Positions 1-9,112 of a stretch of DNA of 64,000 nt are shown here, one piece after another (positions within the stretch are counted from its first letter, which is position 1; every line of letters starts with the position of its first letter). Origin of the DNA: Pseudomonadota bacterium (GTDB lineage Bacteria; Pseudomonadota; Gammaproteobacteria; Burkholderiales; Burkholderiaceae_C). Location: contig JAIUPQ010000008.1 of NCBI GenBank assembly GCA_020161145.1, positions 86,155 to 150,154 of the forward strand. The letters run 5' to 3'. Under the pieces are notes generated by a model, which was not told the DNA's origin, ran no database searches, and saw only the letters and a program-made list of their open reading frames with translations. The position numbers and the translations under genes are program-made.

Positions 1-367
1 TGGGCGTCTGGCCCAGCGCCGTGTTCACCAACTGGCGGAACTGGCGCAGGTCCACCGGCTTGCTCAGGTAGTCGAAGGCGCCGGCCTTGAGCGCTTCTAC
101 GGCATTCTCGGTCGAGCCGTAGGCGGTGACCACGACGACGCGCTCGCGTCGCTTGCCAGCTTCCAGCCGGCGCAGCAGATCCAGGCCGTTGCCGTCGGGC
201 AGGCGCAGATCGCAAATGACCAGCGCATAGACCCGCTCGGTCAGCCGCGCCCAGGCTTCCTCGACGCTGGCCGCCGTATCCACGTCGTGGCCTTCGCGCA
301 GCAGCGTGAGCTCATACAGCGTCAGCAAATCGGGTTCGTCGTCGACGACCAGCACGGCCTGGTTCAT
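1..367 (-). CDS. pilR: Sigma-54 response regulator PilR, N-terminal receiver domain (partial)
   Basis: Partial gene: only the first 122 codons are inside the window. The protein begins MNQAVLVVDDEPDLLTLYE and is a complete receiver domain with the acidic pair DDE near residue 9, a phospho-acceptor Asp in CDLRLPDGNGLDLL and the lysine in LSKPVDL. The stretch TTAYGSTENAVEALKAGAFD is typical of PilR/NtrC-class regulators, whose AAA+ and Fis-type DNA-binding domains would lie beyond the window edge. Its ATG overlaps the pilS stop as ATGA, so kinase and regulator are translationally coupled. By homology PilR activates pilin transcription with sigma-54. The assignment to PilR rather than another NtrC-type regulator rests on the partner kinase and on the ffh-linked context. 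Confidence 0.85.
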   Translation of the reverse strand, partial: MNQAVLVVDDEPDLLTLYELTLLREGHDVDTAASVEEAWARLTERVYALVICDLRLPDGNGLDLLRRLEAGKRRERVVVVTAYGSTENAVEALKAGAFDYLSKPVDLRQFRQLVNTALGQTP

Positions 368-2085
368 GGCTGGAATTGTCCTTCGCGCACCAGGGCCACG
401 CGCCGCAGCGTGACGCTGAACAGGTTGGCGTGGCGTGCGTTTGGCACGGCGGTGTAGGTGATCTGGCCACGGTGGCGCACGCACAGCTCGCGGCAGATGT
501 AGAGGCCCAGCCCGGTGCCCCGGCTGCGCGTGGAATGAAAGGGCTCGAACAGATGGACTTGCACCTCGGCCGGGATGGGCGTGCCGTCGCTGGCCACGTC
601 GATCTGCACGGTGCGGGCATCGGGCGCCGACAGCGTCAGCGCGATGGCGCCCTGGGCCTCGCTGGAGTGGCGCCAGGCGTTGTCGAGCAGATTGACCAGC
701 ACGCGACGCAGGTGCTCGGTATCGAACGCCACGCCCAGTGGGGCGCTGTCAGCGGCGCGGCGCACCACGGTCAGGCGCGGGCCGTCCGCGCCGGGTGTGG
801 TGGCGCGCCAGTCGGCCACGATCTGGTCCAGTTCGGCATCGACGTTCAGCGTGTGCGACGGCGAGCGCACACCGGGCGCCGCCTCCATCACGTCGTCCAC
901 CAGCCGCCGCAGCCGCTCGACATTGGCGGTGACGATGGCCACCAGCCGCTGCTGGTCGCGGCGCAGCGCGTCCTCGCCCAGCAGCGCGCCGGCCTGGGCG
1001 ATGGCGGCCAGCGGGTTGCGGATCTCATGGGCCACGGCGGCCGAGAAACGGCCCATCATCGCCAGTTGCTGCTGGCGCTGGCGCGCCTGCACCTGTCGCA
1101 CGTCCTCCAGGAACAGCACGGCCAGGCGCTCGGTGGCGTCGCTGCGCGCGTCGCGCAGCACCTTGGCGCGCAGCAACAGCATGCGCAGCGGGCCACCCGC
1201 GCAGGTCACGCCCACTTCACGGCCCTCATCGGGCCAGGTCTGGCCGCCCAGGGCGTCCCATGCCGCGTCCTGCACCGGCCGCCAGCCCGCGTCCAGCCCC
1301 AGCTCGAACGGCGGCAGCGGGCAGGCGCCCGCGGGCCCCGCCAGCAGCAGCCGGGCGGCCGGGTTGGCGGCATGCACGCGGCCCACGGCGTCCACCACCA
1401 GCACGCCCTCGGCCATGTCCTCGATGACCAGGCGCGACAGCTCGATGTGCTGGCGCGCCAGAGCCAGGCTGCCGCGCGCCGAGCGCTGCTCGCGCGCCAC
1501 CCAGCGCGCCACCTGCAGCGCCAGCAGCGCCACGGCGAACATGCCCAGACCCGCCAGGCCGGTCTGCGACAGCAGGGCCAGCGAGGTCTCCTCGCCGTTC
1601 ACCAGCCGCTGCACCGAACCGGCCAGCAAGGCCAATGCGGCGGCGGCCGCCGTGGCCAGCGCGGGCACTGTGGGGCCGCCCACGCCGGCCATCAACACCG
1701 GCAACACCAGCAGCGCCGCCGGGTTGGCGCTGCCCCCGCTGGGGTCCACCCCATGCAGGGCGGCAAACGTGGCCACGTCGATGGCGATGGTCAGCCACCA
1801 CGCGCGGCTGCGCACCTGCGGCAGCCGCTGCGAGCGCAGGGCCACCCCCCACCACAACAAGGCCAGCACTGCATAGATTGCACAAATGGCCAGCGTCCAG
1901 GGCGACGGCGGGGTCTGGCGCCACCAGGCCAGGGCCGCCGCCGCGAGCAGCAGGCCCAGCGCCAGCACCACGCGCGCCGCCAGATAGGTGCTGACCATGC
2001 GGCGGTGTTCGGCATCGTCGCCGCCCAGGGTGGCGCCAAACGCATCCACCCAGCCCCAGCGGGTGGCCCAGGCAGCCCGCGTCAC
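364..2085 (-). CDS. pilS: Membrane sensor histidine kinase PilS
   Basis: Sensor kinase of 573 residues. The N-terminal third has about six hydrophobic segments, followed by a PAS-like stretch (VIEDMAEGVLVVDAVGRV), an H-box near residue 350 (AVAHEIRNPLAAIAQA) and a C-terminal ATPase domain with N-box (LVNLLDNAWRHS) and GTGLGLYICREL. This is the PilS layout: a polytopic sensor that phosphorylates PilR to set pilin expression. I chose the GTG at 2085 because it overlaps the stop of the upstream small gene as GTGA. The frame is open upstream to 2262, but that stretch runs over the neighbour and has the composition of an off-frame shadow. The first internal ATG (MVSTYLAARVV) is an alternative start. 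Confidence 0.9.
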   Translation of the reverse strand: MTRAAWATRWGWVDAFGATLGGDDAEHRRMVSTYLAARVVLALGLLLAAAALAWWRQTPPSPWTLAICAIYAVLALLWWGVALRSQRLPQVRSRAWWLTIAIDVATFAALHGVDPSGGSANPAALLVLPVLMAGVGGPTVPALATAAAAALALLAGSVQRLVNGEETSLALLSQTGLAGLGMFAVALLALQVARWVAREQRSARGSLALARQHIELSRLVIEDMAEGVLVVDAVGRVHAANPAARLLLAGPAGACPLPPFELGLDAGWRPVQDAAWDALGGQTWPDEGREVGVTCAGGPLRMLLLRAKVLRDARSDATERLAVLFLEDVRQVQARQRQQQLAMMGRFSAAVAHEIRNPLAAIAQAGALLGEDALRRDQQRLVAIVTANVERLRRLVDDVMEAAPGVRSPSHTLNVDAELDQIVADWRATTPGADGPRLTVVRRAADSAPLGVAFDTEHLRRVLVNLLDNAWRHSSEAQGAIALTLSAPDARTVQIDVASDGTPIPAEVQVHLFEPFHSTRSRGTGLGLYICRELCVRHRGQITYTAVPNARHANLFSVTLRRVALVREGQFQP

Positions 2086-2318
2086 GGCTCGTGCGCCGGG
2101 CCCAGTTGCCGATGCGCGTCGCTGCAATAGCGGTGGCCTTGGGCGTCCGCAAAGGCATCGGGCTGCGGCAGGTGCACACCGCAATGCGCGCAGCGCACCA
2201 TGGCGATGGGCGTGGCCGCCGGGGGGGGCGGCACTTTGGCACGCAGGCGCCTGCGCAGCCACCAGATGAAGGGGGCCAGGATCACCAGCAGCAACAGCAG
2301 GCGCAACAGCATCAACAT
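2082..2318 (-). CDS. PP0621-family small membrane-anchored zinc-ribbon-like protein
   Basis: 78 residues. One N-terminal hydrophobic helix (LMLLRLLLLLVILAPFIWWL) is followed by a basic patch and a cysteine/histidine cluster (CAHCGVHLP, then YCSDAHRQ) that looks like a small metal-binding ribbon. This matches the PP0621 family of unknown function, commonly found just upstream of pilS in Burkholderiales. It sits between the CcsA-like gene, which ends 5 bases away, and pilS, which overlaps it by GTGA, so all are likely in one transcript with pilSR. Its biochemical role is unknown; a link to pilus signalling is inferred only from gene order. Confidence 0.8.
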   Translation of the reverse strand: MLMLLRLLLLLVILAPFIWWLRRRLRAKVPPPPAATPIAMVRCAHCGVHLPQPDAFADAQGHRYCSDAHRQLGPAHEP

Positions 2319-2322
2319 GGCA

Positions 2323-3123
2323 TCACCGGTGCAAGACGACTTCGGTCACAAAACGCGAGCCCACATAGGCCAGCAACAGCAGCAGCGTGCCGGCATACAG
2401 CCAGCGCGTGGCCTGACGGCCGCGCCAGCCACGCCAGTAGCGGCCAACGATCAGCGCCGCGAGCACCGCCCAGCCCAGCAGCGACAGCACCGTTTTGCGG
2501 TCGCCCCAGCGCCAGCTGGGCTCGGCCAGGCCCACGGCCAGCGCCAGCGTCAGCACCACGAAGCCGCCCTCCACGAAGCGGAAGGTCACCCGCTCCAGCG
2601 TCAGCAGCGGCAGGCCGCCGCCCGCCGCTGCCGGACCGGCGCGGCGCAGGCGCTGCTCGCTGGCGTCCAGCAGCAGGCCATGGAAGACGGCCACGCCAAA
2701 GAGGCCGTATGAGGCCATGCCCAGCACCCAGTGCAGGGGCGACCAGCGCGTGAGCCCGCCTGCATGCCACTCGCCGGGGTAGAGCAGCGCCAGCGTCACT
2801 GCGGCGGCGGCGCCCAGGGCCAGGCCGCGCCGCAGCGTGGGCTGGGCCAGCCAGCGGGCCTCCAGGCCGTAGACGCCCACCACCAGCCAGACGGTGAACG
2901 AGAGCACCGGGGCAAAACCCAGGCGCAGGCCTGCGGCGCCGCCGTCGCCACCGCTGAGGGCGGCCGTCACCAGCGCCAGGCCATGCAGCGCCCAGCCTGC
3001 GTTCAGCGCCCAGCCCGGCCACCGTCGACCCTGCGCGGCCGGCGCGAGCGCCAGCGCGTAAGCCCCCAGCGCCAGCAGCGCAGCCAGCAGCGCGAGGGGC
3101 TCGTCGGATAATGTCATCGACAC
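2323..3123 (-). CDS. CcsA/HemX-like cytochrome c assembly family membrane protein (YpjD-like)
   Basis: 266 residues with about eight predicted membrane helices. It carries the CcsA/CcmC-type landmarks: a central Trp- and His-rich stretch (HAGGLTRWSPLHWVLGMASY) and further conserved histidines (FHGLLLD). Members of this family bind heme or help cytochrome c assembly, but the YpjD branch is poorly characterised. It is divergent from ffh with only 30 bases between them. GTG at 3123 has a GAGG seven bases upstream; the ATG two codons later (3117) is the alternative start. It heads the minus-strand run that ends in pilSR. Confidence 0.8.
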   Translation of the reverse strand: MSMTLSDEPLALLAALLALGAYALALAPAAQGRRWPGWALNAGWALHGLALVTAALSGGDGGAAGLRLGFAPVLSFTVWLVVGVYGLEARWLAQPTLRRGLALGAAAAVTLALLYPGEWHAGGLTRWSPLHWVLGMASYGLFGVAVFHGLLLDASEQRLRRAGPAAAGGGLPLLTLERVTFRFVEGGFVVLTLALAVGLAEPSWRWGDRKTVLSLLGWAVLAALIVGRYWRGWRGRQATRWLYAGTLLLLLAYVGSRFVTEVVLHR

Positions 3124-3153
3124 AGTTTAGCCTCGCGCTCCCCACCGAATCCC

Positions 3154-4554
3154 ATGGCCTCCACCCTCACCGACCGGCTGTCGCGCCTGGTCAAAACCAT
3201 GCGCGGCCAGGCCCGCATCACCGAAGACAACGTGCAGGAGATGCTGCGCGACGTGCGCATGGCGCTGCTGGAGGCCGATGTGGCGCTGCCGGTGGTGCGC
3301 GACTTCATTGCCCGCGTCAAGGTGCGTGCACTGGGCGCCGAGGTGGTGGGCTCGCTGACGCCGGGCCAGGTGCTGGTGTCCATCGTCCAGAAGGAGCTGG
3401 CTGCCACCATGGGTGACGGCGTGGCCGACCTGAATCTGGCCACCCAGCCGCCGGCCGTCATCCTGATGGCGGGCCTGCAGGGCGCGGGCAAAACCACCAC
3501 CACGGCCAAGCTGGCCAAGCACCTGATCGAGCGGCGCAAGAAGAAGGTGTTGACCGTCTCGGCCGACGTCTACCGCCCGGCCGCCATCGAGCAGTTGAAG
3601 ACCGTCACCCGTCAGGCCGGCGCCGAATGGTTCGAGAGCCGGCCCGACCAGCAGCCACGCGACATTGCGCTGGCCGCGCTGGACTACGCCAGAAAGCACT
3701 ACGTCGACGTGCTGCTGGTGGACACGGCCGGCCGCCTGGCCATCGACGAGGCCTTGATGGCCGAGATCCGCGAGTTGCATGCGGTGCTCAAGCCGGTGGA
3801 GACGCTGTTCGTCGTGGACGCCATGCAGGGTCAGGACGCGGTCAACACCGCCAAGGCGTTCAAGGAGGCGCTGCCGCTGACGGGCATCGTGCTGACCAAG
3901 CTGGACGGCGACGCGCGCGGTGGCGCGGCGCTGTCGGTGCGACAGGTGGCAGGGGCGCCCATCAAGTTTGCCGGCGTGTCCGAGAAGATCGACGGGCTGG
4001 AGGTGTTCGACGCCGAGCGCCACGCTGGCCGCGTGCTGGGCATGGGCGACATCGTGGCCCTGGTCGAGGGCGTGCAGCAGGCGGTCGATCTGGAGTCGGC
4101 GCAGAAGCTGGCCAACAAGGTGCGGGCCGGTGAAGGGTTCGACCTCAACGATTTCATGGACCAGCTGGCCCAGATGAAGAAGATGGGCGGCCTGCAAAGC
4201 CTGATGGACAAACTGCCCTCGCAGATGACCGGCAAGGCCGGCGCGCCGGACGTGGACAAGGCCGAGCGCGACATGCGCCGCATGAGCGGCATCCTGGGGG
4301 CCATGACCGCCAAGGAGCGCCGCCTGCCGGCGCTGCTGCTGGACGGCAAGACCAAGGCCAGCCGCAAGCGCCGGATTGCCAGCGGCTCTGGCGTGCAGGT
4401 GCAGGAGGTCAACCGGCTGCTGAATCAGTACACGCAGATGCGCGACATGATGAAGCAGATGAAGGGTGGCGGCCTGATGAAGATGATGAAGCGCATGGGC
4501 GGCATGAAGGGCATGGCCGGCATGAAGGGCATGCTGCCGCCCGGCATGGGCTGA
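3154..4554 (+). CDS. ffh: Signal recognition particle protein Ffh
   Basis: 466 residues, normal length for Ffh. It has the N domain (residues 1-85), the GTPase G domain with P-loop GLQGAGKTTTTAKLAK and DTAGRLAIDEALMAE, and a methionine-rich M domain ending in repeated MKGM/MKRM motifs that bind signal peptides and 4.5S RNA. With FtsY, encoded at 5511-6614, it targets membrane proteins to the SecYEG translocon. It is transcribed away from the CcsA-like gene and converges on lpxC with only nine bases between the stops. No terminator is visible in that gap. Confidence 0.98.
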   Translation: MASTLTDRLSRLVKTMRGQARITEDNVQEMLRDVRMALLEADVALPVVRDFIARVKVRALGAEVVGSLTPGQVLVSIVQKELAATMGDGVADLNLATQPPAVILMAGLQGAGKTTTTAKLAKHLIERRKKKVLTVSADVYRPAAIEQLKTVTRQAGAEWFESRPDQQPRDIALAALDYARKHYVDVLLVDTAGRLAIDEALMAEIRELHAVLKPVETLFVVDAMQGQDAVNTAKAFKEALPLTGIVLTKLDGDARGGAALSVRQVAGAPIKFAGVSEKIDGLEVFDAERHAGRVLGMGDIVALVEGVQQAVDLESAQKLANKVRAGEGFDLNDFMDQLAQMKKMGGLQSLMDKLPSQMTGKAGAPDVDKAERDMRRMSGILGAMTAKERRLPALLLDGKTKASRKRRIASGSGVQVQEVNRLLNQYTQMRDMMKQMKGGGLMKMMKRMGGMKGMAGMKGMLPPGMG

Positions 4555-4563
4555 GGCTGGGTA

Positions 4564-5499
4564 CTACCAGGCGGGCGCCAGCTGGGCAAACCCGGCGGGC
4601 GCATCGGCCACATCGGCAAACGTGACCAGCTCCCATGCGTCCGCATCGGCCAGCAGCGTGCGCAGCAGCCGGTTGTTCAGCGCGTGGCCGCCCTTGTACG
4701 AGGTGTAGGCCGCCAACAGCGGCCGGCCGGCGACGTAGAGGTCGCCAATGGCATCCAGAATCTTGTGTTTGGCGAATTCGTCGCCGTAGCGCAGCCCGCC
4801 CTCGTTGAGCACGCGCTCGTCGTCCACCACGATGGCGTTGTCCATGTTGGCGCCCAGCGTCAGGCCGCGGGCGCGCATGGCCGCCACGTCTTTGGTGAAG
4901 CCGAAGGTGCGGGCGCGGGCAATCTCGTGGGTGTAGCGGCCCGAGCCCATGTCGAACGTGACCTGCTGGCCAGTGGCATTCAGCGCCGGGTGGTTGAAGT
5001 CGATCTGGAAGGTCAGCTTGTAGCCGTGAAACGGCTCCAGCCGCGCCCACATCAGCTGGGCCCCTTCGCCCTGGCGCACCTCCACCGGCTTTTTGACGCG
5101 GATGAAGCGCTTGGGCGCGTCCTGCAGCGCGATGCCGGCACCTTGCAGCAGGAAGACAAACGCGGTGGCCGAGCCGTCGAGGATGGGCACCTCGTCGGCC
5201 GTGATGTCCACCATCAGGTTGTCCAGCCCCAGGCCAGCGCAGGCCGACATCAGGTGCTCTATGGTCTGCACCCGGGGCCCGCCCGGATCGCCACCGGGCG
5301 AGATGGTGGAGGCCATGCGCGTGTCGCTGACGGCGCCTGCGTTGACCGGGATCTCCACCGGCTGCGGCAAGTCCACGCGGCGAAAGACGATGCCGGTGTC
5401 GGGCGCGGCCGGGCGCAGCGTCAACTCCACCCGCTGGCCGCTGTGCAGGCCCACGCCCACGGCGCGGGTCAAACTCTTGAGCGTGCGCTGTTGCAGCAT
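4564..5499 (-). CDS. lpxC: UDP-3-O-acyl-N-acetylglucosamine deacetylase LpxC
   Basis: 311 residues, close to the usual 305. LpxC removes the acetyl group from UDP-3-O-acyl-GlcNAc, the committed step of lipid A synthesis, using zinc. The ligand region [15 protein letters not shown] (His near residue 82) and [13 protein letters not shown] (His and Asp) are present, as is the catalytic His in GGHALNNRL. The start at 5499 gives the standard N-terminus MLQQRTLKS. The gene lies 11 bases downstream of ftsY in the same direction, instead of behind ftsZ at the end of the division cluster, which is its usual place. No residue is missing, so it looks functional. Confidence 0.97.
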   Translation of the reverse strand: MLQQRTLKSLTRAVGVGLHSGQRVELTLRPAAPDTGIVFRRVDLPQPVEIPVNAGAVSDTRMASTISPGGDPGGPRVQTIEHLMSACAGLGLDNLMVDITADEVPILDGSATAFVFLLQGAGIALQDAPKRFIRVKKPVEVRQGEGAQLMWARLEPFHGYKLTFQIDFNHPALNATGQQVTFDMGSGRYTHEIARARTFGFTKDVAAMRARGLTLGANMDNAIVVDDERVLNEGGLRYGDEFAKHKILDAIGDLYVAGRPLLAAYTSYKGGHALNNRLLRTLLADADAWELVTFADVADAPAGFAQLAPAW

Positions 5500-5510
5500 G
5501 GCCACCTGCG

Positions 5511-6614
5511 TCAACCCAGCAGCGCCTGCGCGAACTCGCGGGCGTCGAAGGTCTGCAGGTCTTCGAGCTGCTCGCCTACGCCAATGAAATAGACCGCCAG
5601 CGGCCGCTGCGCCTGGCGCTCGCGCGTGGCCCACAGGGCAATGGCTGCCAGCACGCCGCCCTTGGCCGTGCCGTCCAGCTTGGTGACCACCAGGCCCGTC
5701 AGCCCCAGCGCGGCGTCAAAGGCCTGCACCTGGGCCAGCGCGTTCTGGCCGGTGTTGCCATCGACCACCAGCAGCACCTCGTGCGGCGCGGTGGCGTCGG
5801 CCTTGGTGATGACGCGGCGGATCTTCTTGAGCTCGTCCATCAGATGCGTCTGCGTGGGCAGGCGGCCGGCGGTATCGGCGATGACCACATCGACCCCGCG
5901 CGCCCGGCCGGCGTTGACCGCATCGAACGTCACCGCCGCCGGGTCACCCCCCTCCTGGCTGACGATCTCCACCTGATTGCGGTCAGCCCAGACGCTGAGT
6001 TGCTCGCGCGCGGCGGCGCGGAAGGTGTCGGCCGCCGCCAGCAGCACGCGGGCATTGGCCTCGGCCAGGTGGCGCGTCAGCTTGCCGATGCTGGTGGTCT
6101 TGCCGGCGCCGTTGACGCCCACCACCATGACCACCGTGGGCTCGTGCGCGCCCACCACCAGCCTGCCCTGCAGCGGCGCCAGCGTTTGCGTCAGCACGTC
6201 TTCCAGCAAGGCCCTGACCTGGCTGGCCTCGGTGGCCTTGCTGGCCTTGACGCGCTGGCGCAACTCGGTCAGCACATGCTCGGTGGCCTTGACGCCGGTG
6301 TCGGCCAGCAGCAGCGCGGCCTCCAGCTCGTCATAGAGCTCGTCGTCGATCTGTGCACCGGTGAACACCTGGGTGATGGACGAACCCGTGCGCGCGAGGC
6401 CGGCGCGCAGGCGCTGCATCCAGGAAGCGCGGGTGAGTGCCTCAGGAGGGGTGACGGGAGCAGGAACTGGCGCCGGAGCAGGTGGGGTTGGCGTGGGTGA
6501 CAAGGCCGTCGCAGGCGGCGGCGCTACAGGAGGTGTCGTGGCCGGCAGTGGTGCCTCCGGTGCCAGCGTCTCTGCCTGGCTCAGGCCCAACTTTTTCTTG
6601 ATGAAACTGAACAT
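5511..6614 (-). CDS. ftsY: SRP receptor FtsY
   Basis: 367 residues. An amphipathic N-terminus ([13 protein letters not shown]) is followed by a Pro/Ala/Thr-rich linker (residues 20-65) and the NG GTPase domain: [31 protein letters not shown] and [18 protein letters not shown]. FtsY is the membrane-associated receptor that pairs with Ffh to hand nascent chains to the translocon. The ATG at 6614 gives the family N-terminus, while codons upstream of it are off-family. The next gene on its strand, lpxC, follows after 11 bases and is probably co-transcribed. The usual neighbours of ftsY in this group (M16 peptidase, rsmD) are absent here. Confidence 0.97.
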   Translation of the reverse strand: MFSFIKKKLGLSQAETLAPEAPLPATTPPVAPPPATALSPTPTPPAPAPVPAPVTPPEALTRASWMQRLRAGLARTGSSITQVFTGAQIDDELYDELEAALLLADTGVKATEHVLTELRQRVKASKATEASQVRALLEDVLTQTLAPLQGRLVVGAHEPTVVMVVGVNGAGKTTSIGKLTRHLAEANARVLLAAADTFRAAAREQLSVWADRNQVEIVSQEGGDPAAVTFDAVNAGRARGVDVVIADTAGRLPTQTHLMDELKKIRRVITKADATAPHEVLLVVDGNTGQNALAQVQAFDAALGLTGLVVTKLDGTAKGGVLAAIALWATRERQAQRPLAVYFIGVGEQLEDLQTFDAREFAQALLG

Positions 6615-6675
6615 GATCGATCGATTGTCGCGCACGCCAGTGCGGTATTGCCCTGTGCTACACTGGCGGGCTTAA

Positions 6676-6752
<77 letters not shown>

Positions 6753-6760
6753 AAAAACAA

Positions 6761-6787
6761 GGGCTTAGCAGCGATGCTAAGCCCTTT
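6761..6787 (+). terminator. Rho-independent terminator behind the tRNA
   Basis: A perfect ten-base-pair stem, gggcttagca paired with tgctaagccc around the tetraloop gcga, is followed by TTTGTC and preceded by an A-rich run (aaaaaacaa). It ends the tRNA transcript. The A-rich upstream flank means it could also terminate mpl transcription coming from the other side. Confidence 0.85.
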
Positions 6788-6849
6788 GTCGTTGGGGGCC
6801 GGCGGCCGAATGTGAGCGATCGTGTCCTGTAAACAGGCGACGCCCTGCG

Positions 6850-8208
6850 TCAGGCTGACGCCAGCGCCGCCAGCAGCTTCTCATGCACCCCGCCAAAGCC
6901 GCCGTTGCTCATGCACAGCACGTGGTCGCCTGGCCGGGCGACGGCGGCAACAGCGGTCACCAGCGTCGGGATATCGGCCGCCACCCGGGCGCGCTCGCCC
7001 ATGGGGGCCAGCGCTTCGCGGGCGTCCCAGGTGAGGCCACCGGCGTGGCAAAAGGCCAGGTCGGCGTCTTCCAGCGCCCAGGGCAGCAGCGCCTTCATGG
7101 TGCCCAGCTTCATGGTGTTGCTGCGCGGCTCGAACACGGCCAGGATGCGCGCCGTGCCCACTTTGCGGCGCAGGCCGGCCAGCGTGGTGCGCATGGCGGT
7201 GGGGTGGTGGGCAAAGTCGTCGTAGACCGTGACGCCGCCGGCTGTGCCGCGCACCTCCAGGCGGCGGCGCACGTTGTGGAAGGTGGCCAGCGCGGTGGCA
7301 GCGCGCGCGGGATCCACGCCCACGTGCTCGGCGGCGGCAATGGCGGCCAACGCGTTCAGCTGGTTGTGTTCACCCAGCAGCGCCCAGTCCACGTGGCCGG
7401 CCAGCAGGCTGCCGCGCAGCACGTCGAAGCTGCCGTGATCGCCGCGTGCGCGCCAGCCGCCCGGCTCTTCGCCGGCGGTGCCGAAGCGCACCACCTCGCT
7501 CCAGCAGCCACGCTCCAGCACGCGCTGCAAGGCCGGCTCGCGGGCGTTGACCACCAGCCGGCCGCTGGCCGGCACGGTGCGCACCAGGTGGTGGAACTGG
7601 GTTTCGATGGCGGCCAGGTCGGCAAAGATGTCCGCGTGGTCGAACTCCAGGTTGTTCAGGATGGCGGTGCGCGGCCGGTAGTGGACGAACTTGCTGCGCT
7701 TGTCGAAAAAAGCGGTGTCGTACTCGTCCGCCTCGATGACAAAAGGTCCATTTGGCCGACCCCGCCGCGCCGAGACACCAAAGTTTTGTGGCACGCCGCC
7801 GACCAGAAAGCCTGGCTCCAACCCTGCCTGCTCCAGCACCCAGGCCAGCATGGCGGTGGTGGTGGTCTTGCCGTGGGTGCCGGCCACGGCCAGCACATGG
7901 CGGCCGGCCAGCACGTGCTCGGCCAGCCACTGCGGGCCGCTGGTGTAGGGCGCGCCGGCATTGAGGATGGCCTCCATCAGCGGGTTGCCGCGCGTGACCA
8001 CGTTGCCCACCACGTAGACGTCGGGCGCCAGCGCCATCTGGCTGGCATCCCAGCCTTCGATGAACTCGATGCCCAGGGCCGTGAGCTGATCGCTCATGGG
8101 GGGGTAGACGGCGGCGTCGCAGCCGGTGACGCGGTGGCCGGCCTCGCGGGCCAGTGCGGCCAGGCCGCCCATGAAGGTGCCGGCGATGCCGAGGATGTGG
8201 ATGTGCAT
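6850..8208 (-). CDS. mpl: UDP-N-acetylmuramate:L-alanyl-gamma-D-glutamyl-meso-diaminopimelate ligase Mpl
   Basis: 452 residues, a Mur-ligase family enzyme that re-attaches recycled murein tripeptide to UDP-MurNAc. N-terminal HIHILGIAGTFMGGLA is the Rossmann loop, VAGTHGKTTTTAMLAWVLE is the ATP-binding P-loop, NNLEFDHADIF and the central stretch EADEYDTAFFDKRSKFVHY are typical of Mpl rather than MurC. The C-terminal domain contains VYDDFAHHPTAM and FEPRSNTMKLG. The start at 8208 matches the conserved MHIHILG N-terminus. The protein works in the cytoplasm in peptidoglycan recycling. Confidence 0.96.
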   Translation of the reverse strand: MHIHILGIAGTFMGGLAALAREAGHRVTGCDAAVYPPMSDQLTALGIEFIEGWDASQMALAPDVYVVGNVVTRGNPLMEAILNAGAPYTSGPQWLAEHVLAGRHVLAVAGTHGKTTTTAMLAWVLEQAGLEPGFLVGGVPQNFGVSARRGRPNGPFVIEADEYDTAFFDKRSKFVHYRPRTAILNNLEFDHADIFADLAAIETQFHHLVRTVPASGRLVVNAREPALQRVLERGCWSEVVRFGTAGEEPGGWRARGDHGSFDVLRGSLLAGHVDWALLGEHNQLNALAAIAAAEHVGVDPARAATALATFHNVRRRLEVRGTAGGVTVYDDFAHHPTAMRTTLAGLRRKVGTARILAVFEPRSNTMKLGTMKALLPWALEDADLAFCHAGGLTWDAREALAPMGERARVAADIPTLVTAVAAVARPGDHVLCMSNGGFGGVHEKLLAALASA

Positions 8209-8266
8209 GGTCGAAATCGGTCCGCGCAAGCCGCGCAGTGCGCCTGTCAAGGCGGTTGAAAAGAAC

Positions 8267-9112
8267 TCACCCCGCCGTCAAATCCTGCCGCCCCACCCAT
8301 TCGTCGCCGGGGTACAGCTCCACCGGCTCGCCGATGCGGGCGGCCTCGACGCACAGCATGTGCTGCCAGTCGCCGGCCGGCATGTCGGCCATGACGGCGT
8401 CGGGGCCGGGGTTCCAGACCACGACGTCCTCGAAGCCCGCCATGGCGATGCCCAGCCGGCGGCCCAGCTCGCGCAGCGTCAGTGGGGCGTTGGCGCCGTA
8501 ATAGACACGGTCGATGGCGCCGACCAGCGTCAGCACGTCACCCCACTGCTGGCCGCTGATGGTGCCCGGCGGGTCTTTGAGCGCGTCCTCGAACGAGACG
8601 CCTTGCAGGCCTTCGAGTTGCAGCTTGAGCGCATCGCTGGTGCGCAGGTAGGTGTGCAAGGCGGCAGTGAAAGAGAACGGCGCGGCGTTGGCGTCGCCCG
8701 TGTGCTCTACAGCCAGCTCCATCTCCAACGTGCCACCCGCCACGCTGAGGGTGAACTCGGCGGCGAAAGGCATGGGCCAGATGGCGGCGGTCTCGGGCGT
8801 GGGCTCGAAGCGCAGCGTGGCCAGCGCCACCCCGCCACGCACGGCGTCCAGCACCGGTTGCCAGGGGCGTGTGCGCACCAGGCCGTGGCGCGGCAGCGGG
8901 CCGCGCGCGTTGAACTGCGGAAAAATCAAGGGCACGCCGCCGCGCACGCTGGCCCCGGGGCCGAACTGGGCGGTGGGCGAGAGGTAGAGCTGCTCCTGCC
9001 CCCCCGCCGGCACCCAGGAGACGAGGTGGGCGCCATGCAGCAGCACCGTGGCCCGCGCCCCATCAGGCGCCGTGAGGGTCAGCGCCGGCTGGCCCTGGAA
9101 GGTGGTCAGCAT
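8267..9112 (-). CDS. D-hexose-6-phosphate mutarotase (aldose 1-epimerase family)
   Basis: 281 residues of the GalM-like beta-sandwich fold, YeaD branch. Conserved segments are VLLHGAHLVSWVPAGGQEQL, RGGVPLIFPQF and a C-terminal EPVELYPGDEWVG. These enzymes interconvert alpha and beta forms of hexose 6-phosphates. The ATG overlaps the hemL stop as ATGA, so the two are translationally coupled although their pathways are unrelated. The sugar preference cannot be read from the sequence. Confidence 0.85.
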   Translation of the reverse strand: MLTTFQGQPALTLTAPDGARATVLLHGAHLVSWVPAGGQEQLYLSPTAQFGPGASVRGGVPLIFPQFNARGPLPRHGLVRTRPWQPVLDAVRGGVALATLRFEPTPETAAIWPMPFAAEFTLSVAGGTLEMELAVEHTGDANAAPFSFTAALHTYLRTSDALKLQLEGLQGVSFEDALKDPPGTISGQQWGDVLTLVGAIDRVYYGANAPLTLRELGRRLGIAMAGFEDVVVWNPGPDAVMADMPAGDWQHMLCVEAARIGEPVELYPGDEWVGRQDLTAG

